Of a stretch of DNA of 64,000 bases, positions 1 to 10,618 are shown piece by piece. Under the pieces are notes generated by a model. The model did not search any database, was not told where the DNA came from, and saw nothing but the letters and a program-made list of their open reading frames with translations. The DNA is taken from NCBI GenBank assembly GCA_035771165.1, contig JAWNZC010000322.1, positions 4,928,001 through 4,992,000 on the forward strand. Direction: 5' to 3'. Each line of letters opens with the position of its first letter. The stretch's first letter is position 1. Position numbers and translations under genes: made by a program. This DNA is from Paragorgia papillata (lineage: Eukaryota; Cnidaria; Anthozoa; Scleralcyonacea; Coralliidae).

Positions 1-413
1 GAAACTCACGGTTAAAATCAAGCTTACAACACACATTTCGTAGGAGATCACCAGTAAAGAGACTTTTTTTATTTAGATAAGCATTTGGAGTAGTAAAAAG
101 CATGTTGGCTTTTTCAAAAACAACCAACTAAGTAATTTAGTTTCACTGCCGAAGGTGTTTCAGTTTCATTTTTGCATGAAATCGAAATTCGCTCTCGTCG
201 TATAAGAACTAATAGCCAACTCGGCGAAGCGCCTCGTTGGCTATGAGCTCATATACGACTCAAGCTCATGGTATAACTGTTAAATAGTTCTTCAAACTAT
301 TTGTCTTTCTTTGTATCTGTTGTCTATTTCATAAAAATTTGACTTTAAGATTTGAGTTCTATCTTTGTGGTTTAGTAAAAGTGTGATTTATACTATTTAC
401 TGCTTAATAACAC
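1..413. other. No gene; short palindrome at 198-258
   Basis: AT-rich sequence without a supported reading frame. A hairpin at 198-258 pairs a GTCGTATA..ATAGCCAAC arm with GTTGGCTAT..ATATACGAC around a GGCGAAGCGCC centre. It resembles a small foldback element. Nothing else is recognisable. Confidence 0.5.
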
Positions 414-755
414 CAGGGGCGGATTTAGGGGTGGTGGATTGGGTGGCTAGCCACCCCCCTCTTTGGTCTAGAAAAAATTATTAAAAGACGCTAAATATAA
501 TTATTGCAGGTCTAACAGCTCTAGTTAAAATGAAGTTGCAGTTTTCATTTGTTGTTTTTTAAGTGTTTACATAAATATTTTATACTGTAAGTACATGTAA
601 CCCAAAAATATAACCTTTTTTCTATACTGCGGAGTACTCAAACGTGCCATCAAATGGCTCTCAAGAATTTCCGGGGGACATGCCCCCAGAACCCCCTAAA
701 AGGGTCGGCTTCGCCCTAGGACACCCCCCTTTCAACAATCCTAGATCCGCCCCTG
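414..755. mobile_element. Non-autonomous TIR element (hAT-like ends)
   Basis: The ends are CAGGGGCGGATTTAGG on the left and the inverted CCTAGATCCGCCCCTG on the right. AACAC directly flanks both sides (409-413 and 756-760). The inside holds G-rich and C-rich runs and no transposase. CAGGGGCGG-type ends are common in hAT elements, but only 5 bp of the expected 8-bp duplication matches, so the superfamily is tentative. Confidence 0.7.
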
Positions 756-759
756 AACA

Positions 760-1198
760 CAGGCCGTGTATCGAACCTTACCCTATTTCAAAATCAGTTT
801 ACAGCGAGGATTACGATTTCGTATTTGTTACAGAAACGTGGCTTAACCAGGGGATATTTGATAGTGAAATATTGCCGACGGGATATGACATTTTTAGCGT
901 GATCGTTCAAATGGAACTAGCATGGGCGGAGGTGTTTTGATTGCGGTAAGATCTGGAATAAATGCTGAACGTGTTCGCGAAATCGAATCGGATAACCTAG
1001 AGATATTGGTGTACAAGTGTTACGGCCCAAAGTGGTAAGAAGTTCTTACTAACTGTGTGTTATCGTCCTCCTTCGTCTGATAGTAGCTGAGTTCAGGCTT
1101 TTGATGATGTCTTAAACAGAATATATTCAAATAACAACTTTGAAGGCATTATAATCTCAGGAGACTTCAATTATCCTAGTATTCCGGCGTTGGGAATA
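760..1198 (+). pseudogene. LINE endonuclease fragment (APE type)
   Basis: Translation gives pieces of an apurinic-endonuclease domain of a non-LTR retrotransposon: a DFVFVTETWL block with the catalytic Glu retained, then GGGVLIAVRSG, CYRPPSS and SGDFNYP in the expected order. The frame breaks near 890 and again near 1030, and there is an in-frame TGA near 1087. The fragment is cut off at 1198 by a transposon-end copy. It is a dead 5' piece of a CR1/L2/jockey-like LINE. The plus-strand LINE tail at 7.3-8.0 kb could belong to the same kind of element, but the link is not shown. Confidence 0.8.
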
Positions 1199-1444
1199 AG
1201 GGAGTTCAAGGTTTATTTCGCCATATTGCAGGGGGTGCAAAAACATTGGGGCGAGCGCGCGGCCATGCCTATTTATCCTTGTTAAAATCATGGCGAAACT
1301 TGCGAAGCAAGAAGGATATCGCTTCGGTTTTTTGTCGAATTCGTCTTTAATCGTCGCTTGGATCACTTTCCTGTGAGCTGGTATGTTCGTTCTTTGATTT
1401 TAGACCATTATCGCTGATAACCAACGCGTATATAGAAACGCTAT
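1199..1444. repeat. Solo inverted-repeat arm of the 8.1-9.4 kb element
   Basis: This stretch starts GGAGTTCAAGGTTTATT and matches, almost base for base, about 246 bp of the 277-bp terminal repeat at 8132-8408 and the inverted copy at 9137-9413. Only one arm is present, so this is a truncated or solo end. It separates two LINE fragments in opposite orientation. Confidence 0.85.
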
Positions 1445-1445
1445 T

Positions 1446-4363
1446 TTGCAGTTTGTTATTCAGGCATTTTCCAATACCCAGTAATAGAGGGCAACAATAC
1501 GCAAAGTGAGGCAGTACATCCACAACCTCCATTGGTACCAATCGTCGTAATCGTCGAAGTGCCGAGACTTTTGCAAACACCTTCTTGAGCGTTTCTTTTA
1601 CATGAGGTTCAAATGTTAACTTTTTATCTAAAGTAACTCCTAGTATTCTGAAATTGGACTCTGTGGAAATTGCCAGATCCTTAACTCTAATCTCATACTC
1701 ATATTTAGAGTTTCCATTATCATAGCTTGTGTCTTCTTTGAATTTATGGATAGAAAATTGCTATTAAGCCAGTGATTAAGAGCAATTACGTCATTATTAA
1801 TGGTAAATTCTAGTCGAGCAGGGTAGTCATCGGATGTATATATAGTTGGTAGTATCATCTGCGTGTAATCGTAGGGATGAAATGGCAATCGTTTCATTCA
1901 GGTCATTAATAAAAATGTTAAATAACAAAGGGCCTAATAAGCTTCCTTGTGGAACACCACATCGAGAAGGCAGCCACTCTGAATAAACACCATTACATTT
2001 AACTCTTTGTTGCCGTCCTTGTAAATAGGAACGAATAATATCTACAGCAGAGCTATTCAGGCCATACGCTTTTAATTTAGCCAATAATAAATTATGGCAG
2101 ATAGAGTCAAATGCTTTTGAAAGATCAATTGTAACAACAGCAACATCTTGTTTCTGATCAAGGGCGGATCTCCAGTCTTCAGTCATTTTCAACAATGCAG
2201 TACAACATGAATGGCCCCGAAGAAAACCAGACATGTTGCTTGAGAAAAGAGGAGAAAAAGCCTGATACAATTGATCAAACTTAATTTTCTCAAACAATTT
2301 GGGTATGACTGATAATACATTAATTGACCTATAATTCTTCTTGTTGGTTGCCTCTTCCTTCTTGTAAGCGGGAGTCACATTGCTTCGTTTCCATTCCGCA
2401 GGCCAAGTTGAGATTGCGATGCAGTGATTAAATAGCGTAGTAAGTGGGACGGCAATCGCTGGTGTTGATATCTTAAGAAGATATGCTGGAATTTCATCAG
2501 GACCGCTAATTTCTTCTCTTCTAGGGTTGAGAGCAATCGAGTAACATACTTACAATTTATTTCTTTAAAAGAAAAGTTTAAATTTGCTTTAAGGTCCTTT
2601 ATTGACTTGATGCTTGCGTGGGTTGAGAAATTATCCTCATCAATATTCAAAACGTTTCACTAATCATGGGTGTAGAAAAAAAATCGTTAAATAGCGATGC
2701 AGGTTCAGTTATGATTTTCCCCTCTTCAATTAGATAAAGTTTGCTATCAGTATTTGATTTATTATTTGGCAATAGGGGTTTTAACTTCTTCCAAAATTCG
2801 CCCGGTTTTTGTTTAGTAAACGACGCGTTTAAACAAAATTCCTTAATACCCCTTCGCTTTAACGCCGTCACAGGTTTCGCTGCTCTCTGTACTTGCTCCA
2901 GTTGCTTTCAGATGGCACTTTACGGAATTTCTTATATAAACGATTTCTCACTCTTATTTGTTTAAGAATATGCGAGTTAATCCACGGCAGCTGACTGTTA
3001 CGTATTTTCATCTGAATCTTAAGCTCTCCCAATGATGCCATGTATCATCCACATTATCAAAAACATAAGCACTATCCCAAGGTATTTCTTTAAGGTCAGA
3101 AACCAGAGCATCCTTATCAAGATTCTTTGTCGATCTAAATTCCATAGTTTTTGCTTTAGGTCTAGGTAGCCTCTGTCTTCTCGGATCAAATACACTAAGT
3201 CGTGGTCACTCAAACCAAGTTTTAGATTTCCTTTTGACGAAATCCTTTCAGGGTGAGATACCAGGATAACATCAATCAAACTGGCTGAGGATTTCGTTAC
3301 TCTGGTCGGTTCACTAATGACATTAGTGAGACAAAACTGATCACAAAACTCAGAAAGTTCCTGATTCGGGCCTTGCTGGTTGCATTTTCCTTTTAACATG
3401 TTCAAATTGAAATCTCCGATAAAGATAATTTCTTTTCGTTTAGTGTAGCTACATATGTTCAGGCTTCAGCGGCTATACTGCAGGATGAAATAAATTCGGT
3501 GATTTTGCATTTCCCAGGCGATCGGTAGCAAGCACATACAATAAACCAAGTATTCTCACTATACCCTTTACATCTAGGCAGAGCGATTCAATGCCAGTAG
3601 GTTCAAGCTTAGCTTGTCGATGAGCAGTGATTGTTGATCTAATGTAGACAAGCAATCCTCCAGCCCCTCTTTTCCGATCTTTCCGAATTAAACGATACTG
3701 CGGGTGGTTGATAAACGAATTAGGTATGGTGCTGTGTATTTTGCTTTTACTTATGAATAATAAATCAAAGCGGCATTTATTTAATATCTCTAAAACTTCA
3801 TCAACTTTTCCATATATACTATTGACATTCAGGTGCGCAATCTTCAAGTTCGACTTATAGTAGCTATTCACATTTGTGTTAAACCACTCTAAAGGACTGC
3901 AGGGAGAATCACCGTCATCTCTATTTACGAAGGAGGCTTCAGTGTTGAAAGATTTATGCTTGCTAATATTGTTTTGATCTTGAATTGAATGCAAATTAGA
4001 TGAAACTTGATTAACATTTTTACCTTCGCCTTGCAATTCTTCGAAGAAGGAGTCCGTTGGATTACATATCGAACAACGTGGACAAAACCAGTCTTCCTCC
4101 GGATGTTGTAAATAATAGGTCTTAAACATTACCTTCGAGATGCCCACACATTTCGCATGGTACCAAAATAAACAGCTTGCACACTGAATCCCATCTTGAT
4201 TGTTCTTGACCGGGTGTGCACACTCACCACAAGGATATTTCCAACGAGGTTTATTGCTTTCCCCTTGATTTACTGGGCCAGGATTCCGCTCAATGTCACC
4301 ACAAATATAAATAAGTCGGAAGGTCTTCACCGAGTTAGGATAGTAAGTGATATTACCTCGCAT
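1446..4363 (-). pseudogene. CR1/L2-like LINE with 2A-like peptide and PHD finger, broken
   Basis: Read on the minus strand, the element runs from 4363 to about 1446. The first block (4363-3473, 296 codons) has a 2A-like motif GDIERNPGP at residues 22-30, a C4HC3 PHD-type zinc finger at about 45-98, and the start of an APE endonuclease at about 173. The endonuclease C-terminus follows in another frame (3405-3019, with SDHDLV). Linker pieces lie at 2871-2375. The reverse transcriptase is at 2378-1827, with a [11 protein letters not shown] block and a HADD active site, and ends in fragments down to 1446. There are several frameshifts. In the endonuclease the usual catalytic Glu of the SET/TET block is replaced by Lys (FISKSK). 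It is a dead copy, and its 3' end is lost at the transposon arm. Confidence 0.88.
4274..4300 (-). other. 2A-like ribosome-skipping motif in LINE ORF
   Basis: The codons read G-D-I-E-R-N-P-G-P, matching the D(V/I)ExNPGP consensus of 2A oligopeptides, in which the ribosome skips the Gly-Pro bond. Known 2A-like sequences occur near the N-terminus of some CR1, L2 and related LINE proteins. Here it lies about 20 residues after the first Met and just before the PHD finger. Skipping activity is inferred from the motif, not demonstrated. Confidence 0.8.
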
Positions 4364-4621
4364 ATATTTACGTTTTATCTTTCCAAGCTGAACTCGGCCG
4401 ATGTTGCGTTGTCGGTATTACACCATCCTCAGCCTTCAAGTACTCTATTTGTAGACAATTACAAGTCAGGTTTTTCCATTCAACTTTTCCCGACGTTGGC
4501 AATCTTCTATTTATCATATATTCGTGTTTCTTTGCAGATGAAGTTATACATAGAATAAAACTTAACATAGACAGCATAAGAGCATGACCGACCGCCATGA
4601 CGTAAACTCGCCAGCTTGCCA
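4364..4621 (-). other. Junction between LINE 5' region and BEL/Pao 3' end
   Basis: On the minus strand the LINE frame stays open about 20 codons upstream of its first Met and then reaches a stop. A different open frame covers the rest but does not resemble a known domain. This is probably the LINE 5' UTR joined to the end of the BEL/Pao polyprotein, where the usual NRGKW block runs into a stop. Confidence 0.4.
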
Positions 4622-7285
4622 AGTTACCATTTTCCTCGGTTCTTCTCTGCTGACTTAAAAATCACAACGTCTCCTTCTTTCACTGAGTTGGCTTCCTGCT
4701 TATGACTCTGATTGTGCCTTTCTCGTAGGGCTCGCAGGTACTCTGCAGTCCATCGCTTCCACATCACATCTTTGCACTTCAACAAATACTGAGTTCTTTT
4801 TCGTAGGTCAAGATCATCTTCCGAATCTGGTTCGTGTTCTGGTAGCTTGTTAGGTCGTTGGAACATCATGGTGGCGGGAGTGGGTACTGGGTACTGAATG
4901 TCATCTTCTAGATAACTTAAAGGACGTCCATTAAGTGTTACCTATGTATCCAGTGCTAGTTCTTGTAACTCTGTGAATGTTAGCGTACCTCCCCCAATAA
5001 TCTTGTAGAAAGCTTTCTTTACTACGCCAATTAACCTTTCAAACTGCCCACCCCACCATGGGGCACGGCTGAGGTTGAAACACCATGTGATGTTATGATC
5101 CACCAGGAATCCCTGCAGTGACTCATCTCGTCTTGCTCTGCGAAGCCACTTTGCAGCCTTGATGAAGGTTGACCCATTGTCTGAATAAATCAACTCTGGG
5201 CGTCCTCGTCTCGCGATGAGCCGCTTCAAAGATTTCAAGAACTCTGAAGTCTTCAGGCTTGTAAGGATTTCCAAGTAGAGGGCCCTTGTCAAACTACACG
5301 CGAAAAGTACTAGATAGGCTTTTCTTTCCATTCTCCCTTTGCCTCTGTATTTGATTGGTCCCGCAAAATCAACACCTACAGTCTGGAAAGGTGTGGTTCC
5401 TTGTGCGTTTGGTTGGAAGTAGACCTGGAGGTGGAGTCTTGGCTGCGATAGCTTGAAATCGTTTACAACCCCAGCAACCGTGGATGACTTTCTTTGTCAA
5501 TCGTCTCATACGAGGAATCCAATATTTCTCACGCAGTGTTGCCATAGTCAGTCCGACTCCCCCATGGAGCGTCTCGACATGGGTTCTTTTGATTAACTTC
5601 TTGGTAAATGGTGCGGTATCTGGCAGGAAAATCGGGTAGTGGCCCTGTATCCGTCCACGACACTCCATTTCTCCTCTCTGGTTGGGTTGCAGGTTGAGTC
5701 GTAACTTGTCGCTTGCGTAGCTTGATTCTTCTTTACGTCTATGTTGAACGCGTAGAATCCACCAACGTCTGTGGCTTAGTATTTTTCCCGTCGTCAGAGC
5801 TAGTTCTACGGTTCTTGGTTCGGCAGTTGTGTAAGAATCTCACCATCCATGCTCCTACCCACATGGCTGTCGTAGATCGTGCGATTCCAACAGCTCATCG
5901 AAGACATCAGCTTCTTCATGTGTCTGGAGGGTACACTCGAAGATTTCTCTAGTAAGCTTAATTTGCTTCAGCTTCGCTCTCTTTCGTTGACTGGGTTACA
6001 GGATTCGGCGGCCATTTGTCAGGGAATTGAAGCCACTCTGGGCCTTTCCACCATAATGGAATTTCTGTCACCGAGCCCCCTCGGCTGGCTAAGTCAGCTG
6101 GATTGTCCGATGTAGGAACATGTCTCCAAATGATCTCCGGGTATTGTTGGATTTTCCGTACTCTGTTTTGTACGAATTGACGGTATTCTCCATGTCCACC
6201 GATCCAATGAAGTGCCACGGTGCTATCTGACCAGGCATACACTGTAGGTGTCGGTTGGTTGGACTGCGCTTGTTTCACGTTGATTGCTAAATTCGTGGCC
6301 ATATGTGCAGCCACAAGCTCTAACCGTGGGATGGTCAAACCTTGTTTTGCTAGGCGTCTGCTTGCTGCGATAAAACGTTGGGTTGTACCGGATTTCTGAC
6401 GAACAACTGAGTAGATCGCTGCACAAACACCTTGCGATGATGCGTCTCCAAATGCGTGAATTCCCCACTCCAACACTGGTTCCCTGTAGTCTACGATAGG
6501 CCGTGGTACTGATTCTTCTAGCGGAAAGCGACTGTTTCCATTTATTCCATTCTTGTTGCAATGGTTTGCTGAGCTCAGCGTCCCAGGCTGCTTTGGCATT
6601 ACAAACGTTACGGTAGATTAACTTCCCTCTTAGGGTCACATGGCGTAACTAACCCCAGAGGGTCGTAAATCTTAGCTAGTTCACTTAGAACTATTCTCTT
6701 CGTTGTCATCACAAGGAGGGAACACAAATCCACAGTAGTCCCATCAGCAGCTTTGATTCGTCTGGTTTAACTCCACACTGTTCTTTGGCATAGGTTAGGT
6801 CATCACTATCCCTGGGAATTTCACTGTCCGGTTGTAGCTCTTTCTCTTTCGAGTGCCACTTATGCAGCTGGAAAGTGGCGTCGTCCAAGATTTCGATAGC
6901 CTTCTTTTTGTGCATCTGGGCCTCCACTATCGTTTGGCCACCAGCAAGCAAGTCGTCAAGGTATAAACTGTGGCGTATCTCCTTCACCAATTCCGGGTAC
7001 TTCTCTTCCCATGTGTCAAGATGGTGTTCCAATACTCCCCCGAGGAGAAATGGCGAGGAAACTAGCCCGAACAAAACTCTTGTAAATCGTAGTACCTGCA
7101 TGGATTTCAGAGTGTTCATCTTTCTGACAATTAAAACGGAGAGCGTCACGTTCACTTTCTCTGATCCGTATCTGTAGAAACGCTTTTCTTATGTCGCCAG
7201 TCACCACAACTGCAGGGTAGGCTCGTTGTTGGACCAATACGTCCCACAACTTGTTTTGGAGTAATGGTCCTGGGTGCAAACACTT
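4622..7285 (-). pseudogene. BEL/Pao retrotransposon pol, 5'-truncated and frameshifted
   Basis: From 7285 downwards the minus strand encodes, in order: a BEL/Pao reverse transcriptase (GDIRKAFLQI, then YLDDLLAGG), an RNase H-like region (AFGDASSQG), an integrase zinc-binding H2C2 finger at 5668-5369 (HVETLHGG..CWGCKRF), an integrase core at 5331-4942 (IYSDNGSTF and PWWGGQFERL, giving the Asp and Glu of the catalytic triad), and the C-terminal domain typical of Pao polyproteins at 4869-4624 (RKRTQYL..W.RW..EYL). The pieces lie in different frames, so the copy is dead. Gag, protease, the fingers of the RT and both LTRs are missing. It is truncated at 7285 where a plus-strand LINE tail begins. 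Confidence 0.9.
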
Positions 7286-7339
7286 GTTGAGTGAATTACT
7301 TATTGGCTCGAAATTCTCGATTTAGTTTTATTCTTTCGT

Positions 7340-7975
7340 ATTCTGATAGGAGACGTTGAGTGCACTACTGAAGATATGGTACAGATTAAAAAACAAAAAC
7401 GAGTAACTCGTCAAAATAACAATCTCACTGCGGTGTGCTGATAGATATTCCACGGAGCAGAACAGTAGCATTCCAGAACAGTTATTTCGTTCGTACAAGT
7501 CGAATATGGAACAGTTTATCCCCAGATAAAAGAGACCTTTCCCAAAACGTCATTAGTTTTAAAAATAACCTTATGGGAAAATATAAATGTTATCTGGAAA
7601 ATGTTTATGATCCGAGATAATCCCTTAACGTTTAAGTCTATCTGTGTGAAATGTCATACTTGTAGGAACCTTAATCAGGTTACTCACAAGACCTGCTGCT
7701 TTTAGACTGATTTCCAGGTAGCAACTTTTAATTCAGATTATCCATTCTCATAAACAATTTCTTTTTGTATATATATATATATATATATATATTCAATATT
7801 GTTTAAGATTATTATTATCACTAAATGTACGACGTACGTGTTGAACTTTTGTACGGGCTCATCGTAAATGGTCCCTGAGGATTTTTTCCTCTGGAGCTGT
7901 GATGATTTCCCAGCCATGTCTTCCATTGTATGTATTTGTTTATGGCGAAGTTTTATAAATAAAATTTAAAAAAAG
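7340..7975 (+). pseudogene. LINE 3' end: last ORF codons and 3' UTR
   Basis: The frame ending at 7620 carries the typical C-terminal LINE tail RTSRIWNSLSPDKRDLS followed by SFKNNL. This tail is seen at the end of many CR1, jockey or RTE-like ORF2 proteins. An in-frame stop lies just upstream and no reverse transcriptase is present. A non-coding 3' region follows with an AT dinucleotide run at 7769-7790 and ends in an A-rich AATAAAATTTAAAAAAA near 7970. It is a 5'-truncated insertion, the usual outcome of LINE retrotransposition. Confidence 0.75.
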
Positions 7976-8131
7976 TTTGTTTTTTGGATGTTTATTCAAT
8001 GTGTATAGATCGCACACTGCGTAATTATGTTAAGTGATTGTTACGAAATCGGGATTTACTGCTACGCACTGAAATTAAACGCGCTGTCATGCACACATAC
8101 TTGTTTACTGCAGATTAAGAGTATATAAATA

Positions 8132-9413
8132 GGGGAGTTCAAGGTTTATTTCGCCATATTGCAGGGGTTGCAAAACCATTGGGGCGAGCGCGCGGCCATG
8201 CCTATTTATCCTTGTTAAAATCATGGCGAAACTTGCGAAGCAAGAAGGATATCGCTTCGGTTTTTGTCGAATTCGTCTTTAATCGTTGTTTGGATCACTT
8301 TCCTGTGAGCTGGTATGTTCGTTCTTTGATTTTAGACCATTATCGCTGATAACCAACGCGTAGGAACGCTATAATACGAAAGTTTCCTCAACTGAGGGGT
8401 CGCTGCGCCATTGTGGCAGACACGGGACGCGGCTGTTTGTCGATTTTAGCAGAGACAAAACGCCTCGCTGTATAGTGGGATACTGCGATAACAACAAACA
8501 CAGTCCAGAATGTTGAGTGAAGAGGTATTATCTTAAAATTTTGGTTCTTAATAAGCGGCCAAATCACCAGCTTTCGGCAGAAACTTGACGTAAGCAAACA
8601 TTTGTCTAGAATATCCGTATTTTCCGCTTGTTTATCAGCCTTCACCCCTATTGATACAAGCGTATATTTTATGCTGACAGGGTTATTCTGCTTAAATAAA
8701 AATTTTATCTATCTATCAATGCCAATGGTGTCAAATTTCCCAAATAAAATTGCTTCGTTCTTCAAAATAATTACCGTTTAACTCGACAAAAATACAAGCA
8801 ATATGTACGATTTTATCTTTATACTTAATAGTTAGATCTAGACTTAAACTGCATTTATAAACTATATTTTGCGCTGTATATGCCAGTTAATAACGTGTAC
8901 ATATTAGAAGTAAACACGCGTAAACCCGAAACGTATCCCTTTCCTGCGAGGAGATATACATAATACACTTCGTTTGATAACGAGAAAGAGGATATTTCAG
9001 ACTTCAGATGACGAAGATGAACCTCTGGTTACTTACGTTACTATACGCTTGAAGTTCGAGTGATTTACAAGAGAGTTGGAGCTAAAGTTTTACATTGCGT
9101 TGCTGAAATCGTCACTCAGTCGTGCCCGTCATAACAGCGCAGCGACCCCTCAGTTGAGGAAACTTTCGTATTATAGCGTTTCTACGCGTTGGTTATCAGC
9201 GATAATGGTCTAAAATCAAAGAACGAACATACCAGCTCACAGGAAAGTGATCCAAACAACGATTAAAGACGAATTCGACAAAAACCGAAGCGATATCCTT
9301 CTTGCTTCGCAAGTTTCGCCATGATTTTAACAAGGATAAATAGGCATGGCCGCGCGCTCGCCCCATTGGTTTTGCACCCCCTGCAATATGGCGAAATAAA
9401 CCTTGAACTCCCC
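8132..9413. mobile_element. Non-autonomous DNA element with 277-bp TIRs, TA target
   Basis: The left arm 8132-8408 and right arm 9137-9413 are near-identical inverted copies, beginning GGGGAGTTCAAGG and ending CCTTGAACTCCCC. TA flanks both ends (8130-8131 and 9414-9415). The 728-bp centre has no convincing coding sequence. Long TIRs with a TA duplication would fit a mariner-like or related foldback family. A third arm lies alone at 1199-1444. Confidence 0.85.
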
Positions 9414-9415
9414 TA

Positions 9416-10206
9416 TTAACACTACAACATCGAGCCTTAGATCAGTGTCGGAGCTATTGAGAGCGCTATAGTCTGAACCTCAAGAAATGATGAAAATGAC
9501 TTGGAAAGTTTTGTATGTTGTTCTTATGATAACATTTGAAACAACAACAAGACGCCTTGTCAGGCGTTCACTCGGGCTACTGCAAAATCACAGTGCTATA
9601 TATAGTAGGTGAAGGTGTTTTGCAATCATATACCGGTATACATGCGCAGGTTGTCGCATGCAGTGCTAAGATCTAAAGTCTATTAAACACATTGGTCACA
9701 GACAAAAGTCAAAACACAATCCAATTCTCCGATAGAAAACACAATTTGCAATAACAAAACACGATTGCCTGTATTTATTAACGTATTTCCACACATGTAC
9801 ACAGCGTTCATATATCGAGTCTCTTCAGGTATTAAATATCAACACAACTATATAAACGGCGTGTGCGATTGTAAGTGTATATAATATCAAGATACTTGCC
9901 AGTGACACTGACCAATAACTATATGTCTGTGAACACACAGAACACATCCCAGACGAGTGATCAGACATCAGGAAAGTAAAGAAAGAAAGTATATTATTTC
10001 CACACATGTACAGCGTTCAATATGTCAAGTCGCTTCATGTTTACCTAGAAAGTGTCACTTGCAAGTTCACTTAATGAACGGCGTGTGCGATTGTAAGCGT
10101 ATATAATAATATCAAGATACTTGCCAGCGACATTACTGCCCCAATCACTATGTCTGTGAACATAACACACAAAACACATCCGAGACGAGAAAGGGCACTC
10201 ACCCAC
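9416..10206. repeat. Diverged direct duplication, about 180 bp, twice
   Basis: Two similar blocks at about 9785-9960 and 9995-10195 share TTTCCACACATGTAC, GGCGTGTGCGATTGTAAG, ATATCAAGATACTTGCCAG and CTATGTCTGTGAACA in the same order. No gene is seen. The remaining sequence from 9416 is featureless. Confidence 0.7.
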
Positions 10207-10209
10207 TCA

Positions 10210-10328
10210 GGCCCCGTTTACACTAGAGCAAAACTATCCGGATTCACATTGTTTTTTTATTCCCATGAGGGCCAGAGGATGAGAAACAATGTGAATCCAG
10301 ATACTTTTGCTCTAGTGTAAACGGGGCC
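10210..10328. mobile_element. 119-bp MITE with 3-bp TCA duplication
   Basis: The ends GGCCCCGTTTACACTAGAGC and its inverted partner pair over roughly 45 bp with a few mismatches. TCA flanks both sides (10207-10209 and 10329-10331). A 3-bp duplication and GGCCCCGTTTACAC-type ends suggest a PIF/Harbinger-like or related miniature element. It has no coding capacity. Confidence 0.85.
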
Positions 10329-10331
10329 TCA

Positions 10332-10616
10332 TTCGAAAAGAAAGAAGGCACATGCAGACTGCAGTCATGCACTAGCTGGTCACATGCATAGATATAGTCA
10401 CATGCCTCAGTTTCGCAAAGCTTATTGGTCAATATCGCCAGCGGCCGCGCCGAGGACTAATAACACGTCGGGGAAAGTAAAAATAATAAAAATAAAAATA
10501 ATCGCAAAACCTAGACTCGTCTACTTGCGGTAGCCCGAGTAATAAGCTGCACATCTTTTTCCTACGAGACCAGAACTTCAAACCAACCGTCCAATCATTG
10601 GAGTCATAACACAAAC
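10332..10616. other. No gene; short A-rich run
   Basis: Only an AATAAA-type simple repeat near 10482-10503 is visible. No supported feature was found. Confidence 0.4.
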
Positions 10617-10618
10617 TA

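Noticed and set aside
414..760. 8-bp hAT target duplication for the first MITE
   Set aside because: Only AACAC matches on both sides, so the full 8 bp cannot be claimed.
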